Source: Loxodes magnus (lineage: Eukaryota > Ciliophora > Karyorelictea > Loxodida > Loxodidae). Taken from it: 64,000 bases of DNA. The notes beneath the pieces are model-generated. The model saw nothing but the letters and a program-made list of their open reading frames with translations. It was not told the origin of the DNA and did no database searches. Positions 24,906 to 38,242 of the stretch are shown here, in pieces. The stretch lies in contig CAMPDV010000250.1 of assembly GCA_946699065.1 (NCBI GenBank), positions 248,001 through 312,000 of the forward strand, in the 5' to 3' direction. Every line of letters begins with the position of its first letter. Position 1 is the stretch's first letter. A program made the position numbers and the translations under genes.

Positions 24906-25450
24906 TTTATTATAATTTTTTATTTTATTAGACTATTTATACTTAGATTATGAATAACGGCTATATTTATAAATAAAACTTAAGGTTTAAATAAGCATTA
25001 TCATATTTATGTAACTTAATTCAACTTACTTTTTCAATTAAATAAAAGAGCTAATTTAAATGAAAAATGTAAATGGTTTATTTATCTTATAGCTATTCTT
25101 TATAATAAGCTGAATATAAATGCTTTCTTAGTTTTAATTAGAGAACTATTTTAATGGATATTCCTTTAGGAAAATTAAATTTTAAGTAAAACTTAATTTA
25201 AATTTTATGAATATAAATGCTTAGAGAAATTAGATATCCTTGCATATCTTTATTTATAATTCCATATATATTTAGTGCATTTATTTAAATATATAATTGT
25301 ATACTTAATAGTATCCTATATAAAATATAGGCCTGAGATGACTTAGAAATATTTCTGAAAAAATGAGATAAATGAAGAAATACAGTCTGAATTTGAATTG
25401 TTGATTAAGATGTAGAAATATAAATATGTTAGGTTACTTAATATAGTGGC
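24906..25450. repeat. Upstream flank of LRR-4, shared with LRR-3
   Basis: Collinear with 14664-15453 except for the SINE present only in unit 3. It contains the presumed promoter just above the ATG. I see only an A+T-rich leader, with no distinctive element. Confidence 0.5.
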
Positions 25451-25914
25451 TGATTAGTAAGATTGATAAAGAATTGTATATTAGTATATTAGTATATTTG
25501 GATATTAGTTGGTGAAAATAAAGAGAAAAGATATGAAATGATATTAAAGTTAATGAGTTATTTGATAATTGAAGTATTACATAAACTTATTTTAATTATT
25601 AATAATTAAAATTTCTAATTGTTAGTTTAATAAAACAGATTAATAAAAAGAACCTTGCTCCTTCAAAGATAACCATATTTCGTTATACTTAAATATTTGT
25701 CTATTATTTACAACAAGGAAACTAAAATTAAGAAAATATCATTTTTACGTCATTTAAACAAGGCAGAACTACTAGAATAAAACTAAGATTAACTCTAAGA
25801 TTCAATATTAACAAAGATATAGCAGTAAAAACAAAACTACTAAGATAATAATTAAGTGAAGAGTCAATTTTATTTATACGCCCCTTTATTATCACTAGGG
25901 AAAATTCACTTTTA

Positions 25915-26735
25915 CTATGAAGGGATGTTGAAACTACTAAGAAATCAGATATTTAATTATACTTTTCATAAAAGTAAAATAGGAAATTATGCCTTTTCTA
26001 TTGGAAAAAATTAATAACGTAAGCATAAACTCTAAAAGGAATTACAAAATTAATTCTCAGAATATGAGACTTAAAAGTTTAAGTCATAGAATCAGATTAA
26101 AAAATAAGGACTTTGTTATAGAAGTGGTGAAGATTCAACATGAGAATAACTAATTTGAAAAATTAGAAGTAATTCTGAAATGAAAGAGCTAAGTTTGCAA
26201 ACAAATAGAAGAGAGCTTTAATAAATTAACCTATATTTATAATCTATAATCTAAAATAATAATAAATTAGATCACAAGGTATTGATAAAGAGTAAAAGTC
26301 TGCTTATATCTATAAGCAGAGAAATATATTAAGATGCTAATTATGCAAGAAAAAAGGACACCTACAGTTTTGATATTTAATAAAAGTAAATTATAAAAGA
26401 AAAAATAATTAACCAAAGGGAGTTAAATATATTTCTCGAGAGAATGTAAAATTTATATGAAAAAATTATATTAAGGTAAGAAAATACATGAATCAATAAC
26501 TGAAAAAACAATAATAAATTAAGTAAAGTGATAAAATGATTTAAATGATGTAGAATCCTTAAAGAGCAAGAGAAGAACTGAACTAAAGAGAAAGAATAGA
26601 AAGAAAAACTTAAACAATTTCAGAAGCAGTAAGAGAAATTTCATAAAGAACAATAAACATAGACTTCTGAAAACCATGATGATTCTATTAGATAAAGTAA
26701 ATATATGATTTGAAAATGTATTGAAGTAATTAGTT
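25915..26735 (+). pseudogene. Degenerate coding tract, helical protein, plus strand
   Basis: The plus strand in ciliate code gives protein-like pieces: FLLEKINNVSINSKRNYKIN, RIRLKNKDFVIEVVKIQHEN, CKQIEESFNKLTYIYNLQSK, RELNIFLERMQNLYEKIILR, and finally a Lys/Gln/Glu coiled-coil (KEKLKQFQKQQEKFHKEQQ). At least three TGAs or frame changes interrupt it. I do not recognise the family. The helical character resembles the decayed tract at 15650-17200 but I could not align them. Confidence 0.35.
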
Positions 26736-26749
26736 AATGAAATAAGATT

Positions 26750-28080
26750 TAAGGTTTTTTTAAGATGAATGTAATAATGTTATGTAACTAGGATGTATTT
26801 ATATATGAATTATGTTTGATACTAAGATATGAGTAAAAGATGTATTTAATGATACTTAGGTTTAGGTTAAAAATGTGGTAAAAAGTGTTTTTATAAGAGT
26901 TTTGATAATAATATATTGATATATTGTCTTAATTAAGAGCATATTAATATGATTTAAAAGATAATTAGTTGATATTAGTTTTAGAAGAAAAAGACTTAGC
27001 AAAATATTAGTAATATACATTTGTTTATATTAAGTTGAATATTTGTTTATTAATTACTCTTTTTTAATAACTAGCACAAATGTAAGATGCATTATATTTG
27101 ATAACAATTTGCACATATATGTGTATAGTAAAATAGCTTAATATTGTTATCACAACTAATAATAAAATTCTAATGATTTAATTATAAATTATTATTGTTG
27201 AGATATATTAATACTTGATTATCTAATTTCTTCTTAGCATAGCTTTTATTAATTGATATTGCTTATTATATTAGTTGATATGAAACAATTAATAATAAGA
27301 ATAATAAGAGATATAGTAGTATAAATATGATTAATTAATAGTATAATAGTATGGATGTTATGACTGCTACTAAAAGGAAGAATATAGATATAATGTTTAG
27401 TATTTAGAAGATTGAAATGGCCTAAATGTATGTTGTAGTTAGTTTTAAACCATTAATTTGGCTTATTTTCTTAATTATTTAATATATATAACTAGAGTTT
27501 TTATTTAATATTAGCAGTATCTATCTTTATAAACAATATTATAACTCATAAGGATCTTTACAAAGAAGCAAATTATAATAAGAAGTTCTAATATAATTGT
27601 ATATCAAAACCAATTCAATTACTAAATTGAGATAGTTAATAGACTATTTATTATCTATTTAGCTACTTTAACTAGTTACAAACTTATAAATTGCTTTAAT
27701 TCTAACTAAGTTTATATCCAACTTTAAATATCAATCACTATTAATATTTCCTATATCAAATACTACCTTAAACAAATAACTAACTAACATCAAACTAGTA
27801 CCTAGATATTAAGCTTAACCAAACATACATTTTCATTCAATATTATTCAAAAAGTAACCACAACAGTAACTTATTTTTATTACAAACTATAAAAACTATT
27901 CCTTCAAAACTAATCCTCCTACTTTAGATTTAGAATTACCAAAAATTAAGTCAAGTAGCTTACATTAAAGACAGTAAGAATTCTTGCCATAGTAAAAAAA
28001 CAATCTCATAAAATTTAAATTCTATAGCTGCAATAAAAGGAAATTAAAAATAGTAAATGTAAGAAAATTTATTATTATAT
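26750..28080. other. AT-rich spacer, nothing recognised
   Basis: Very A+T-rich with short tandem-like stretches (for example repeated TTAGTATA around 25480 to the left of this spacer and AATAATAAGA near 27300). I see no coding frame and no clear long match elsewhere in the window. Confidence 0.35.
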
Positions 28081-28082
28081 GT

Positions 28083-28440
28083 AGAGTGTAGTATCTCGTT
28101 GGTCTTTCAATATTAATATTTGGAATTAAAAAAATGCTCTCATAATTATTGCTATCATTCTAGCCGTTTAATGAGTTATGTTAGTTTCCCAAATGGGCAA
28201 TCTACTCATTATAAATTATTCTCGAATAAAATGTTCCAGTTTTCTTGAATAAGATCCAAATAAGAATTAGTAATTAAATCATTAGTAGACCCGTCAATCA
28301 AACGTTCATACTACAAGTGAGAACCCTTGGTCATTTTAGACTTGTGTCTTCCGAGCTTATTCACTCTTTCTCGTGGTGACATCTAGTGCGAGATTACTCG
28401 CAATGCAGTATGCAATGCACCAGACTATCTACTAGTTTCC
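28083..28440 (-). mobile_element. SINE-like element, family S1d, diverged
   Basis: Matches 42170-42560 closely through CCGTCAATCAAACGTTCATA and 19589-19980 more loosely. The 3' hairpin at its left end is decayed (AGAGTGTAGTATCTCGTTGG). Minus-strand orientation. Confidence 0.5.
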
Positions 28441-28449
28441 TGACGAAAT

Positions 28450-29200
28450 TATTTTATATATATATAATATAATTAACAACAAGAATAAAATGGTAAAACT
28501 AAATAAACTATGAATTTCCTTAGCAATTATTTGCATAACCTATAGAGTAACAATATTTGAAGTATCTATAAAAATCTAGTAATAACAAGTTTATTAAGTC
28601 TAATAGTTTTAGATACATTTCTATAAATAATAATTGTAATAATAAAAAGCTTAATAAATGGAAATATTTGTAGGAAATAGCTTAACAGTAAATAAAGAGA
28701 GAACAGTTTCATAATTAAAGTGAAAATAAAGATTTTAAAATAAGCAAAAAAGTAAAATTAAGTATAAATAGGTAAATTTTAATATTTATCTTATAGATAT
28801 TCTTAATAAGGTGCTAAATACCTATATTTAATTACTTTTATTTAAATGTTTTTTATAATTCCTTAAATTTTATTTCTAGCTAAATTTTAAATTTAATGAA
28901 ATATAAATGATAATACAAAAGCAATTATTGCATAAATTATTGAAATCCTTATATTTTAAAAATAATCTTAGACATAAAAATATGATCATATAATGATATA
29001 GTAATTATATAATTCATTACTAGATTATATAGTAAGAAACTTATGACAAATCTTTTAAATATAATTATATAAGAAAAGTTTCCAATATTACTAACCCTCA
29101 ATTCCTCACTACTACTAAATTATAAATATCATATTTTTGAAAGTTTATTATAATTCAAACTTTTAGTTTAATTAAAGTAGGTTATTATACTAGATTTTTA
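28450..29200. other. AT-rich spacer, nothing recognised
   Basis: No coding frame and no repeat copy seen. From about 29240 the duplicated left flank of unit 5 begins. Confidence 0.35.
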
Positions 29201-30284
29201 CCTATTTATTTAGATTATTCTTATTATGTTTTGCGTGTCAGAATTAAAACAGAAGCTTTGGACTTAATTTGATATAATAAAGTAAGAGTAGATTTTTTAA
29301 AAGATGGTAATAATTATAGTTTTGGTTTAAATAATTTAATAGAAATGAATAAGATAGAATGATTAAAGTGATTTGATAAGATTATTGATAAAGTTGGTCT
29401 ATATTATTTTTTTATAAAAAGATATATTTTCATTTAAACTTAATATTTAGAGAATAATTATAACATCCTTTTATATTATATATTACACCTAAACTTGTCA
29501 TTTATTATTTCCAAACTATTCGTTTCTCATCAATTCTCTACTAAATTTCTTTATTATATACTCTATCTGCTTTCCTTTTTATCATTTTAAAGTTTAATAC
29601 AATAATTTAAAGATTATCAACTAAATAATTATATAAAATAATGCTTTAATATCATAAACTAAATAGTTTATTTATTATTATGCTTTACAATTCATATTTC
29701 AATATTTATTTATTTATATATAACAACTGAAGCATTATTTATTATAACTTTATTCTACTTATTTTATGAACAAAGTTATGTAAAGATTATATTTTATAAT
29801 GCAATATTAAAAGTATTTTAATAAGCTGCTTTAAGTAATTTTATTTTCTTAACATAAATTATTTATTAAAATATAAAATATTTATTGTTATTTACTTTCT
29901 TTCAAGTTTGATTGCTATCTTCCTCAACTTTGTGGTAAATAGTCATTCTTACGAATTTCCATTTAAGTTTTCTAGCCCATTATTCATCTATTGACGTTCC
30001 TTCAATATTTAAATATTTAAGATTTCTTCAAAAAGGATATTCTTATCCCTCTTAATCACAAAGTGGAAAACCTTCTTATGTAACATCCTTTTATTAATAA
30101 AGATTTAATATTTTTAAATGTTTACAGTTAGTTACTATTTTTACTATATCTTTATTATTTAGTTACGTTTCATAAAAGTATAATTATTTTAATTTGTTTA
30201 TTTTAACTATTTCATCTATTCAATTCTCATCTAACATTTTGCAATATATCAATTTTAAGCTTTCTAACTCCTTACAGTTTTAAC

Positions 30285-31736
30285 TCAAAGACTATAAAGT
30301 CTTCTTTTCATTTTTTTAATTTAATTAAGATATAATTTAGTTAGTTTTCTACAATTCTCAAAAATATAGCATAGAGTTTTATTAGAAAGTTTTCTAATAC
30401 AAATAAAGGATATTTATTTATAATTTTATCCATAATCTCCTATTTTCTTCAAAGATGTATTAGTAAGTTCATATAATGAATCTAATATAATTGATTTTAA
30501 ATTAGGACAGTTTTACACTAAAGATATCAGTTGATTATCATTAAAATTATCACAATTATAAATCTCAATATGCTATAAATTATTATGCTACTTAGCAAAT
30601 AATTATTATATTGTTTCTGCTTATAAGTCTAACTTAATTGTTAAATAACTAAGGTTAAAGTTTTTTAACTTCAATATGAATTAGTCGTAAGGATTTTATA
30701 CTTTATAAGAGTCAATTTTCCTTAAATTAGGACATAAGTCAATATACTTATTCATATTCTCATTAGAGTTAATGTTTATTTCTTCTAACAAGTTTCCTTT
30801 TTATTACAAATATTATAATAACATTTCCTGATTAATTCCTTCACTAAATATTTTTAGTTCCTTTAAATTTACTCCTACACAGTAGTCTAGTAAAAATTTT
30901 CCTGTTATCTATTTCTAATTTATTTCTGAGACTTCTAAGGATTATAAAAGAGTCAAGTTTTATAAAAAATTTAAATTTTCTTCATAAAGATTAAAAACAC
31001 TTAAAACTAGTTTTTTTAGATTTGAGCATTTTGAAATATATTCTTGAAAGGTTTTATCTAAATTATTTAGTTCAAGTAAATTAATTTCTTATACTAATTT
31101 AAATCCTTTTTGAAATAAATTTAATTTTAGTTCTAAGCATTTTTTTATTTATTTAAAGATTTCTTCTGCTTAATTTTCTTCTTATCATTTCTAAGTATCA
31201 ATATACAGAATTTTAGTATCAGATTATAAAATTTGTTTGAGAGTTCAGTTTGCTTTATTTTAAACATAGCCTTTATTACTTGAATATTGTTTTATTTCTA
31301 ACTTTTCAAATTAATACTTAAACTTATTTAGAAATTTATTAACTAATTGCAATCTACAAATGTCTATATTTTTAAGGAACTAACAAATATTTTGAAGAAT
31401 ATAAGAATTAGAAAATAAAGTTTATTTACTACTTTTAAACAGCTTAATGCTTTATTATTTTTAAGAAAACTCTTTTTCTTAGTTTAAGTGCTCATTAATT
31501 CTCTTCACTGGAAGCGTTATTTCTTAATCTTTTTAATCTTATGTAGATATTTCTTAATTTATTTAGCTAATTTTTTATTTTTAGTCTTAAGTTAAATCCT
31601 TTTAAATTTGGACTGTTACTTAACTTTCTTGGTGTCTATTAGATTATTTTTATTATTGATCAGAAGAGGACTATTAGTTTGGATTATCTAGTGTATAGTT
31701 TTAGCTACTAGTTGATTAATCATTCTCACTTTACAT
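30285..31736 (-). pseudogene. LRR-5, F-box/LRR gene with a late frameshift
   Basis: Conserved ATG at 31736, exon 1 to 31280, intron 31279-31181 (99 bp). The frame is open through the F-box and most of the leucine-rich repeats. Around 30320-30330 this copy is one base shorter than its relatives, so the last repeats are read in another frame and end at TGA 30285-30287. The family stop in the original frame is at 30220-30222. The loss is limited to about 35 C-terminal residues, so activity is not excluded. It stands beside a nearly perfect copy of the 4.2-kb block. Confidence 0.6.
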
Positions 31737-31890
31737 TTTATTATAACTTTTTAATTTTATTAGACTATTTATACTTAATTTATGAATAACGGCTATCTTT
31801 TTAAATTTATACAATCATAATCATATTTTAAATAGATTTAAATTAGTATAATAAACTGTTTAAATTATATAAATTAATAAATAAGATTAT

Positions 31891-32640
31891 AGAGCACGTA
31901 GCACCTCAATAGCATGCAGTTCTTTAATAAAGATTTTTAATGTTTAAATATCTCTTTGCTGAAGTCTTCCAAAGCGCAAACATTCCTTTATGAATCTTGT
32001 CTTCTATAGGGCCTTGATTTGAATTCTCCCTAAGAGACGTTAATACATCTGGCATCTTTCATCTTAAATTTTACTTGATGCTTCTTCAGTTTTATCTTCT
32101 CTTGGCTTCTATGAGATTCTTGTTCGGTTCTTCGCTCATGGTATTTCCTGGTACAGTAATTAAAGTAAATCTCAGTTGAAGGATTGCTCATCTCTATTTA
32201 AAATTTATATAAATAATAATAATAGTTTATTTTAATGATTCAGCTTTATTTGCTTATCAACATTTAGCTCTTTATATAATAAGAAAGTAAAACTTCTTAT
32301 CTTCAATTTCTTTTTTTTGAGTCTCTATTTAGATTTTCTACTTCTTGAAATAATTAATTTATTTTATTTAAACATTTCTAAACATACTTTAATTATTCTT
32401 TTTCGATATCTTCAACTATTCAAATCAGGTTGCCCTAAAATGTATTTTCAAATTTTCATCTTGCACTATTTTAATTTCTTGTTCCAAATAGATATAACTA
32501 TCTCAAGTTTTTGCTCTATCAGTGGATTTCGACTGAAGTTAGGAATTAGAAGCTTAAGAAATGGTTCTTTCATGCTATTGGTTATATTTAAAACCTTCTA
32601 CCTAAAATGATTTGAACGTTTTGATATTTGGTCTGAGAGA
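31891..32640 (-). mobile_element. Hairpin-ended element S1a, unit 5 copy
   Basis: Same insertion as 4026-4760, with hairpin 31891-31923. On the minus strand its coding part begins MKEPFLKLLIPNFSRNPLIE and includes EDIEKEQLKYVQKCLNKIN, split between frames. The plus-strand open frame across 32317-32610 is a shadow of this. Confidence 0.5.
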
Positions 32641-35600
32641 AGAAAAGTTTGAATATAATATAATAGTGAAAATAAATATGATAGTTTGAGATAATATAGG
32701 AAAATAAAAGATATAATTGTAATAATTGTAATAAAAGGAAGAATCCTTATAATAGGAAAGAATATTTAAAAGTATCTTAAATAGATTAAACTTAATAGGA
32801 AAATCTCTTTTTTAAATGTTTATTTAAATTGAAAATAAAGTGTAGAAATATTTAAGTTTTAGTATTTAATAATATTTATCTCTTACTCTATAGAAGCCTA
32901 ATAAGTTACTTTATTATAAAAAATGAAGAGACTTTCTATTTTAAAATTGATAAAAATAGCTTTGAATCACTAAAAAATGAATAATTAAAATTTGTAAAGA
33001 ACAAAATATAAGTTGACTAATTATAAAATAATATAAGCTAAATATCAATAGAAGTAATACTTTAAAAATAAGTACTTTATTATAATTATTTTTAAAAATC
33101 TTTATTTTTCTACAATAACTATTAATAAAATATTAAATAATTAAACAATAATTCCTAACTTAATTATTATAAAAACTTTACTAACATTTTTAATAAAATC
33201 ACTTAAATTTAAAAAGTAATTATAATTTACTTAAAGTACATTTAATTTACTTACCATAACTTAAGTAATTAACATATATCAATCTAAGCTAATTTTAATA
33301 TTTACATTAATGCTAGATGATTCTTATAAAACATTCAGGAATACAATTTTTATAATATTATATTGAGAGTAGATAAAGTTATTTACATTTAATCTAAGTG
33401 ATGCAACTATTTAAATTACTTTTTTACTAAATCCTTTTAAGTAATTTTTAGTAGTATAATTTTAATATCTTTGCTTATTTTACATTATATTTATAAATAA
33501 AACTTAAGTAATTATTCAAAATTTATTTCTTACAGTTAAAATCATAAACACAAAAGAACCTTAATTTCTTAAAATGTCATCTTTTCTTATTGTATCTTAA
33601 AAGCTGGCTATTTAATACTACTTTTAATAAAACTATGCTTTAATAATGAGTCAAAATATTAAAAGTTTATGTTTGGAAATAGCTAAAATGGTTATATAAA
33701 ATATTGATGTCTCCTAATACCAAAAATAACTAAATTTAAATATCTATTTAGATTATTTTTTTATTTTTATATAATAGAATTAAAAAATATTTTTATGCTT
33801 AGAAAGAAAATATACAACTTTATCTGAACTTTCTTAAAAAACATTTTGAAAATGTTTATAAAATAAATGCCTTTTTATAGCCTAATTATAATTTTCTTTT
33901 AATTTAATATTATATTTATTAAAAATGAATTGATGAATACTATGTAATAAAATGAGATTCAGTAAATACTCTATATTATAGTAAATGTTTTGTTATTTGT
34001 TTAGAAAGAGTCTTTATTCATGATAAGAACTTAATTACTTTTCAATTTTAGTTACTTGTCTTTTTGCATAGTTAACTCTTTTAAATTATGTTATATAAAT
34101 GTAATTATAATTGTATTTAAACTCATTATTATTATATTATTATATTATATTATATATAATTTAAATAAGGTTGAAAGTCTACTCCTTCGGATGCTGCTTG
34201 GAGGCCCAGCAAGGCAATAAAAAATGAGCGTGGACGGAGGTTAAATCGGAAGAAGAGAAACCAATACAAGAGAAGTAAGATGTGACAAGCTGGATTACTC
34301 TGAATGCCAGAAGAAAACTTTCTTCATCATAGGTCGGGGAAATGTACCAGTAATCGCATATTGCATCCTATGCTTTGGAAGGAAAAATTACAGGGATGTA
34401 CCGCAGGAAGAGGAAACAAGGAAAGATAGATCTATAAAATTTTTTTCGACATTAAATAAAATTAATTTAAAGAGCTGCGCACCAACGAGAGTGCTACAGC
34501 TATATAATCGAATTTATTTATTATTTATTATAATAAAATATAAATTAATATGAAAATAAATAGAGTTAAAATAACTAAGTTAATAGCTAAAAATATGATT
34601 ATTTATTTTTATTAAGTTATTTTAGCTTATAAAATAATAATAAATTTAGAATTAATTTCTTGTTTTAATTTTTATTCTAATTTTCTTTTCTTCTAAAACT
34701 TATTAATTTATAACTGTATTTTATAATTTAAATTTTTTATTAAATTCTATTTATTCTAATGAAGATCTAAGTAAAGCATTAAATATGATTTTATATAATT
34801 AATCTAATAAAATTATATTGTAAAACATAAATTTTAAAATTATTTTAGTTTTAAATATTTATTAAACAAGTTTAATCTTAATTAGCTTCAAAATTCCTTC
34901 AAAAGAAAAAGCACTAAAAAAGGATTATAAATAAATATACAAATTATATATAATTTATAGCTAAATAAAATATTAAAAAATTTAGATTTAAAAAAAGTAA
35001 AAATAATAAAAAATATAGACATTGAATCAAAAAAACATTTTAGCAAAGCATAAGAAACTTTTAAAATTTTATGCTTAAATAGTTAAACTACTTTAAGTTA
35101 TAAAAAGATAATTAAAAAATCTTATAAACTTATAATTTTATTTATTATTTGCTTTGATAAACAAAGGTGTAAATTTTAGAAATTTCTTAAATATGTAAAA
35201 ATTTTATTAATTAATCACTAAAAACTTTAAAAAATTAAATATTTATTAATGAGTGTTATTCTTTGAATGTAATTAAAGCAAGCTTATCATTTATCTTTAA
35301 TTTTAATAAATATATTTTTATTAGATTTTCAAATTAAAATATCCATTTTTTTAATTTTTTTTCTTTTTTAATAAAGATTTAATAATTTTATGAGATTTTG
35401 ATTAGGCTTTAATGACATTACTATCTATTAAATATATTTTAAATTTCTTAGAATTAAATGTATATTATTTAAATTTCTTGGAGAATTCTACTTTTTTAAT
35501 ATTTTTAAATTTTTTAAAATAATTTCTTAAATAGATCTTTAATCTATTAATTTTTAATGTATTGGTTGTAATTGTATATGTTTTTTAATTTGAATATAAT

Positions 35601-36820
35601 TTTATAATTTTGCATAAAAGTTTGATATTCTTACAACCTAATTTTAAAATAATAAATCTAGATTTTCTGAAAGTTAAAATATAATATTGTAATAAATGCT
35701 AAAAATAGTTATAATGTTTCTTTACTCTGCTATTTTTACAGCTTTTAACTTTTATAAAATAGTTTTATTATTATTTTGTAATTTCTCTTTTTAGATTTAT
35801 TTTAATTACTTCTTTTAGCTTATAGATATGCTTCATACCTTCTTTAAATATTTAGCATTTCTTACATTTTTAGATGTTAATTGATAAAATAGTTAGTATT
35901 AAAGCTGATTGCTCTTAGTATAATAGATTAGTAATTTAAAAATATTGAATATTTGGCTCTTTAAGCAATGGTAGTATAAATATAAGTTAGTTAAATGTTA
36001 AATGAAAATATGATGTAAATAGTATTAAGTATAAAGATGAATATAAGTGATGATATTAATAATGGTTTAGTTAATAATTAATTAATTTGATGACATATAA
36101 AAGTATAAACTAGTTATTAAATTATTAATTTATTTATTAACTCAGATTATGCAATTTTAATGGTATTAGTTATAATATTTTGATTAGTTTTAAACAAATC
36201 TATATTATAACTTAGTATATTTATAATTATTATAAACATTTAAAATCATTCTATTATTTTAAATCAGACTTTATTAAACTTTATATCATTCCAATTAAAT
36301 CAAAATTACAATTCAAAGGCTAGTATTTAGATTTTATAACGATAAATACCTCTAATCAATATATTTAAATCAAACTATCCAAAATCTAGATATTTAAGTT
36401 TAAATTTATGCTTAAACTACTATTTTCTTTACTTTAATTGGATAAAAGATATGCAACAATATTAAAGTATAAATAAAATCAAAGTTTAAATCATTAGAAA
36501 ATCATTTATATTGTAATATTCAAATATTTCATTTTACTAAATTTAAACATATTATACATATAACTATCAATATATTTCTAAACACAACTAATCCAACCTA
36601 TCAACAAATATACTGTCACTAACTTTTTCCAAATTCATATCTAAAATACAAAAAACTTAAAACCATAATCATTTTCAAATATCATTAATTAATATGCTTT
36701 ACTTCAATAACTAGGCCAAATCAAGAGGTCAAAAGTAAATCATTAAGAGAAATTTATAAAATTTTTAATTATTAACAAAGATATTTAGGCTTTTTATTTA
36801 ACCTTCGGTCAATTAAGTTA
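32640..36820. repeat. 4.2-kb duplication block, unit 5
   Basis: Nearly identical to 4760-8935 and 59770-63935. It carries a small insertion near 35337 (ATATCCATTTTTTTAATTTT) also seen in unit 8, so units 5 and 8 are closer to each other here. The right end departs at about 36805, where units 1 and 8 run on into the ORF1-like relic and unit 5 does not. Confidence 0.8.
34168..34510 (+). mobile_element. SINE-like element S1b, unit 5 copy
   Basis: Same element and site as 6296-6640 and 61270-61620. The hairpin (from 34471) is damaged: the closing GCGTTCT arm seen in units 1 and 8 is missing here. Confidence 0.55.
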
Positions 36821-37160
36821 ATGGAAAGGAGAATAAAATCAATCAAGAACAATAAATTATTTTTAATATTAATAAAATAAAAAATATAAAATGTTTTATT
36901 TTGATTTATTAGAATTTTAATTAAAATGTAAATAAATTAAGTCTTATTAAATATACTAAATATATAATAAGTGATTATCATATTAAAAATAAGATATTAT
37001 ATTAATTAAAGCTAATACTAACTTTAATTCTTGTTTTATAAGAAATTTTATAAAATCTACCATCTTCTTAATATTAAGCCTTTAGAAATAAACTTTATTG
37101 AGATATTAAATTGTATATCATCTTACAATAAATTAATTTTTAAATAAATCAACACTAAAG
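36821..37160. repeat. Diverged flank fragment
   Basis: A+T-rich. Resembles 19390-19560 and 55480-55760. Non-coding by eye. Confidence 0.35.
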
Positions 37161-38242
37161 ATAAAAACGGTTAAAGTGATTTTATAAGATTATTGATAAG
37201 GTTGATCTATATAATTTTTAATAATTCTTAAAATTTAATTATTATTAGCGTATTTAATAAATCTATTAGAATACAAACTAGAAAATTGCTAATTTAAACA
37301 ATTATATGTTATCGATCTCTAAATAGTATCAATGAAGTTATTTTTTGTAAAAAGCGAAACTTTAATTTATTAAGATATTAATTTTTTATTTAAGAATAAC
37401 TTATATAATAACTACATAAGAATTTTAGACCAAATTAAATAGTTAGTTTCGTATTATAATAAGAGATATTTAATTTAAACTTAATATCTTAGCATAATTA
37501 TAACATTCTTTTAAATTATTTAATACACCTAAACTTGTCATTTACTGTTTCCAAACTATTCTTTTCTTATCAATTCTCTATTAAACTTCATTATTATATA
37601 CTCTAGCTATTTTCCTTTTTATCTTTTTCAAGCTTAAGTTCAATAATTTAAAGATTATCAATTAAATAGTTATATAAAATAATGCTTTAATATCAAAAGC
37701 TAAATAGATTATTTATTATTATGCTTTACAATTAATATTTCAATAGTTAGTTATTTATTTATAATAACTGAAATGCTATTTATTATCACTTTATTCTACT
37801 TATATTACGAACAAAGTTATCTAAAACTTATTTTTTATTATACAATATTAAAAGTATTTTAACTAGTTATTTTAAGTAATTTTATTTATTAAAATATAAA
37901 ATATTTATTGTTATTTACTTTCTTTCAAATTTATTTGCTATCTTTCTCAACATTATGGATTACTGTCATCCTTACGAACTTTTATTTAAGTTAATTAGCC
38001 CATCATTCACTTATTGACGTTCCTTCAATATCTAAATATTTAAGATTTCTTCAAAAAGGATATTCTTATCCCTCCTAATCACAAAGTGGAAAACCTTCTT
38101 ATTAAAATCCATATGAAGATTCAAGTTTTAAAAATTTTAAATGTTTACAGTTAGTTAATATTTTTACTATATCTTTATTATTTAGTTCAATTCTATAAAA
38201 ATTTAACTATTTTAATTTGTTTATTTTAACTATTTCATTTAT

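Noticed and set aside
32317-32610. Plus-strand open frame of 97 codons
   Set aside because: Antisense to the degenerate coiled-coil part of element S1a; hydrophobic composition typical of a shadow.
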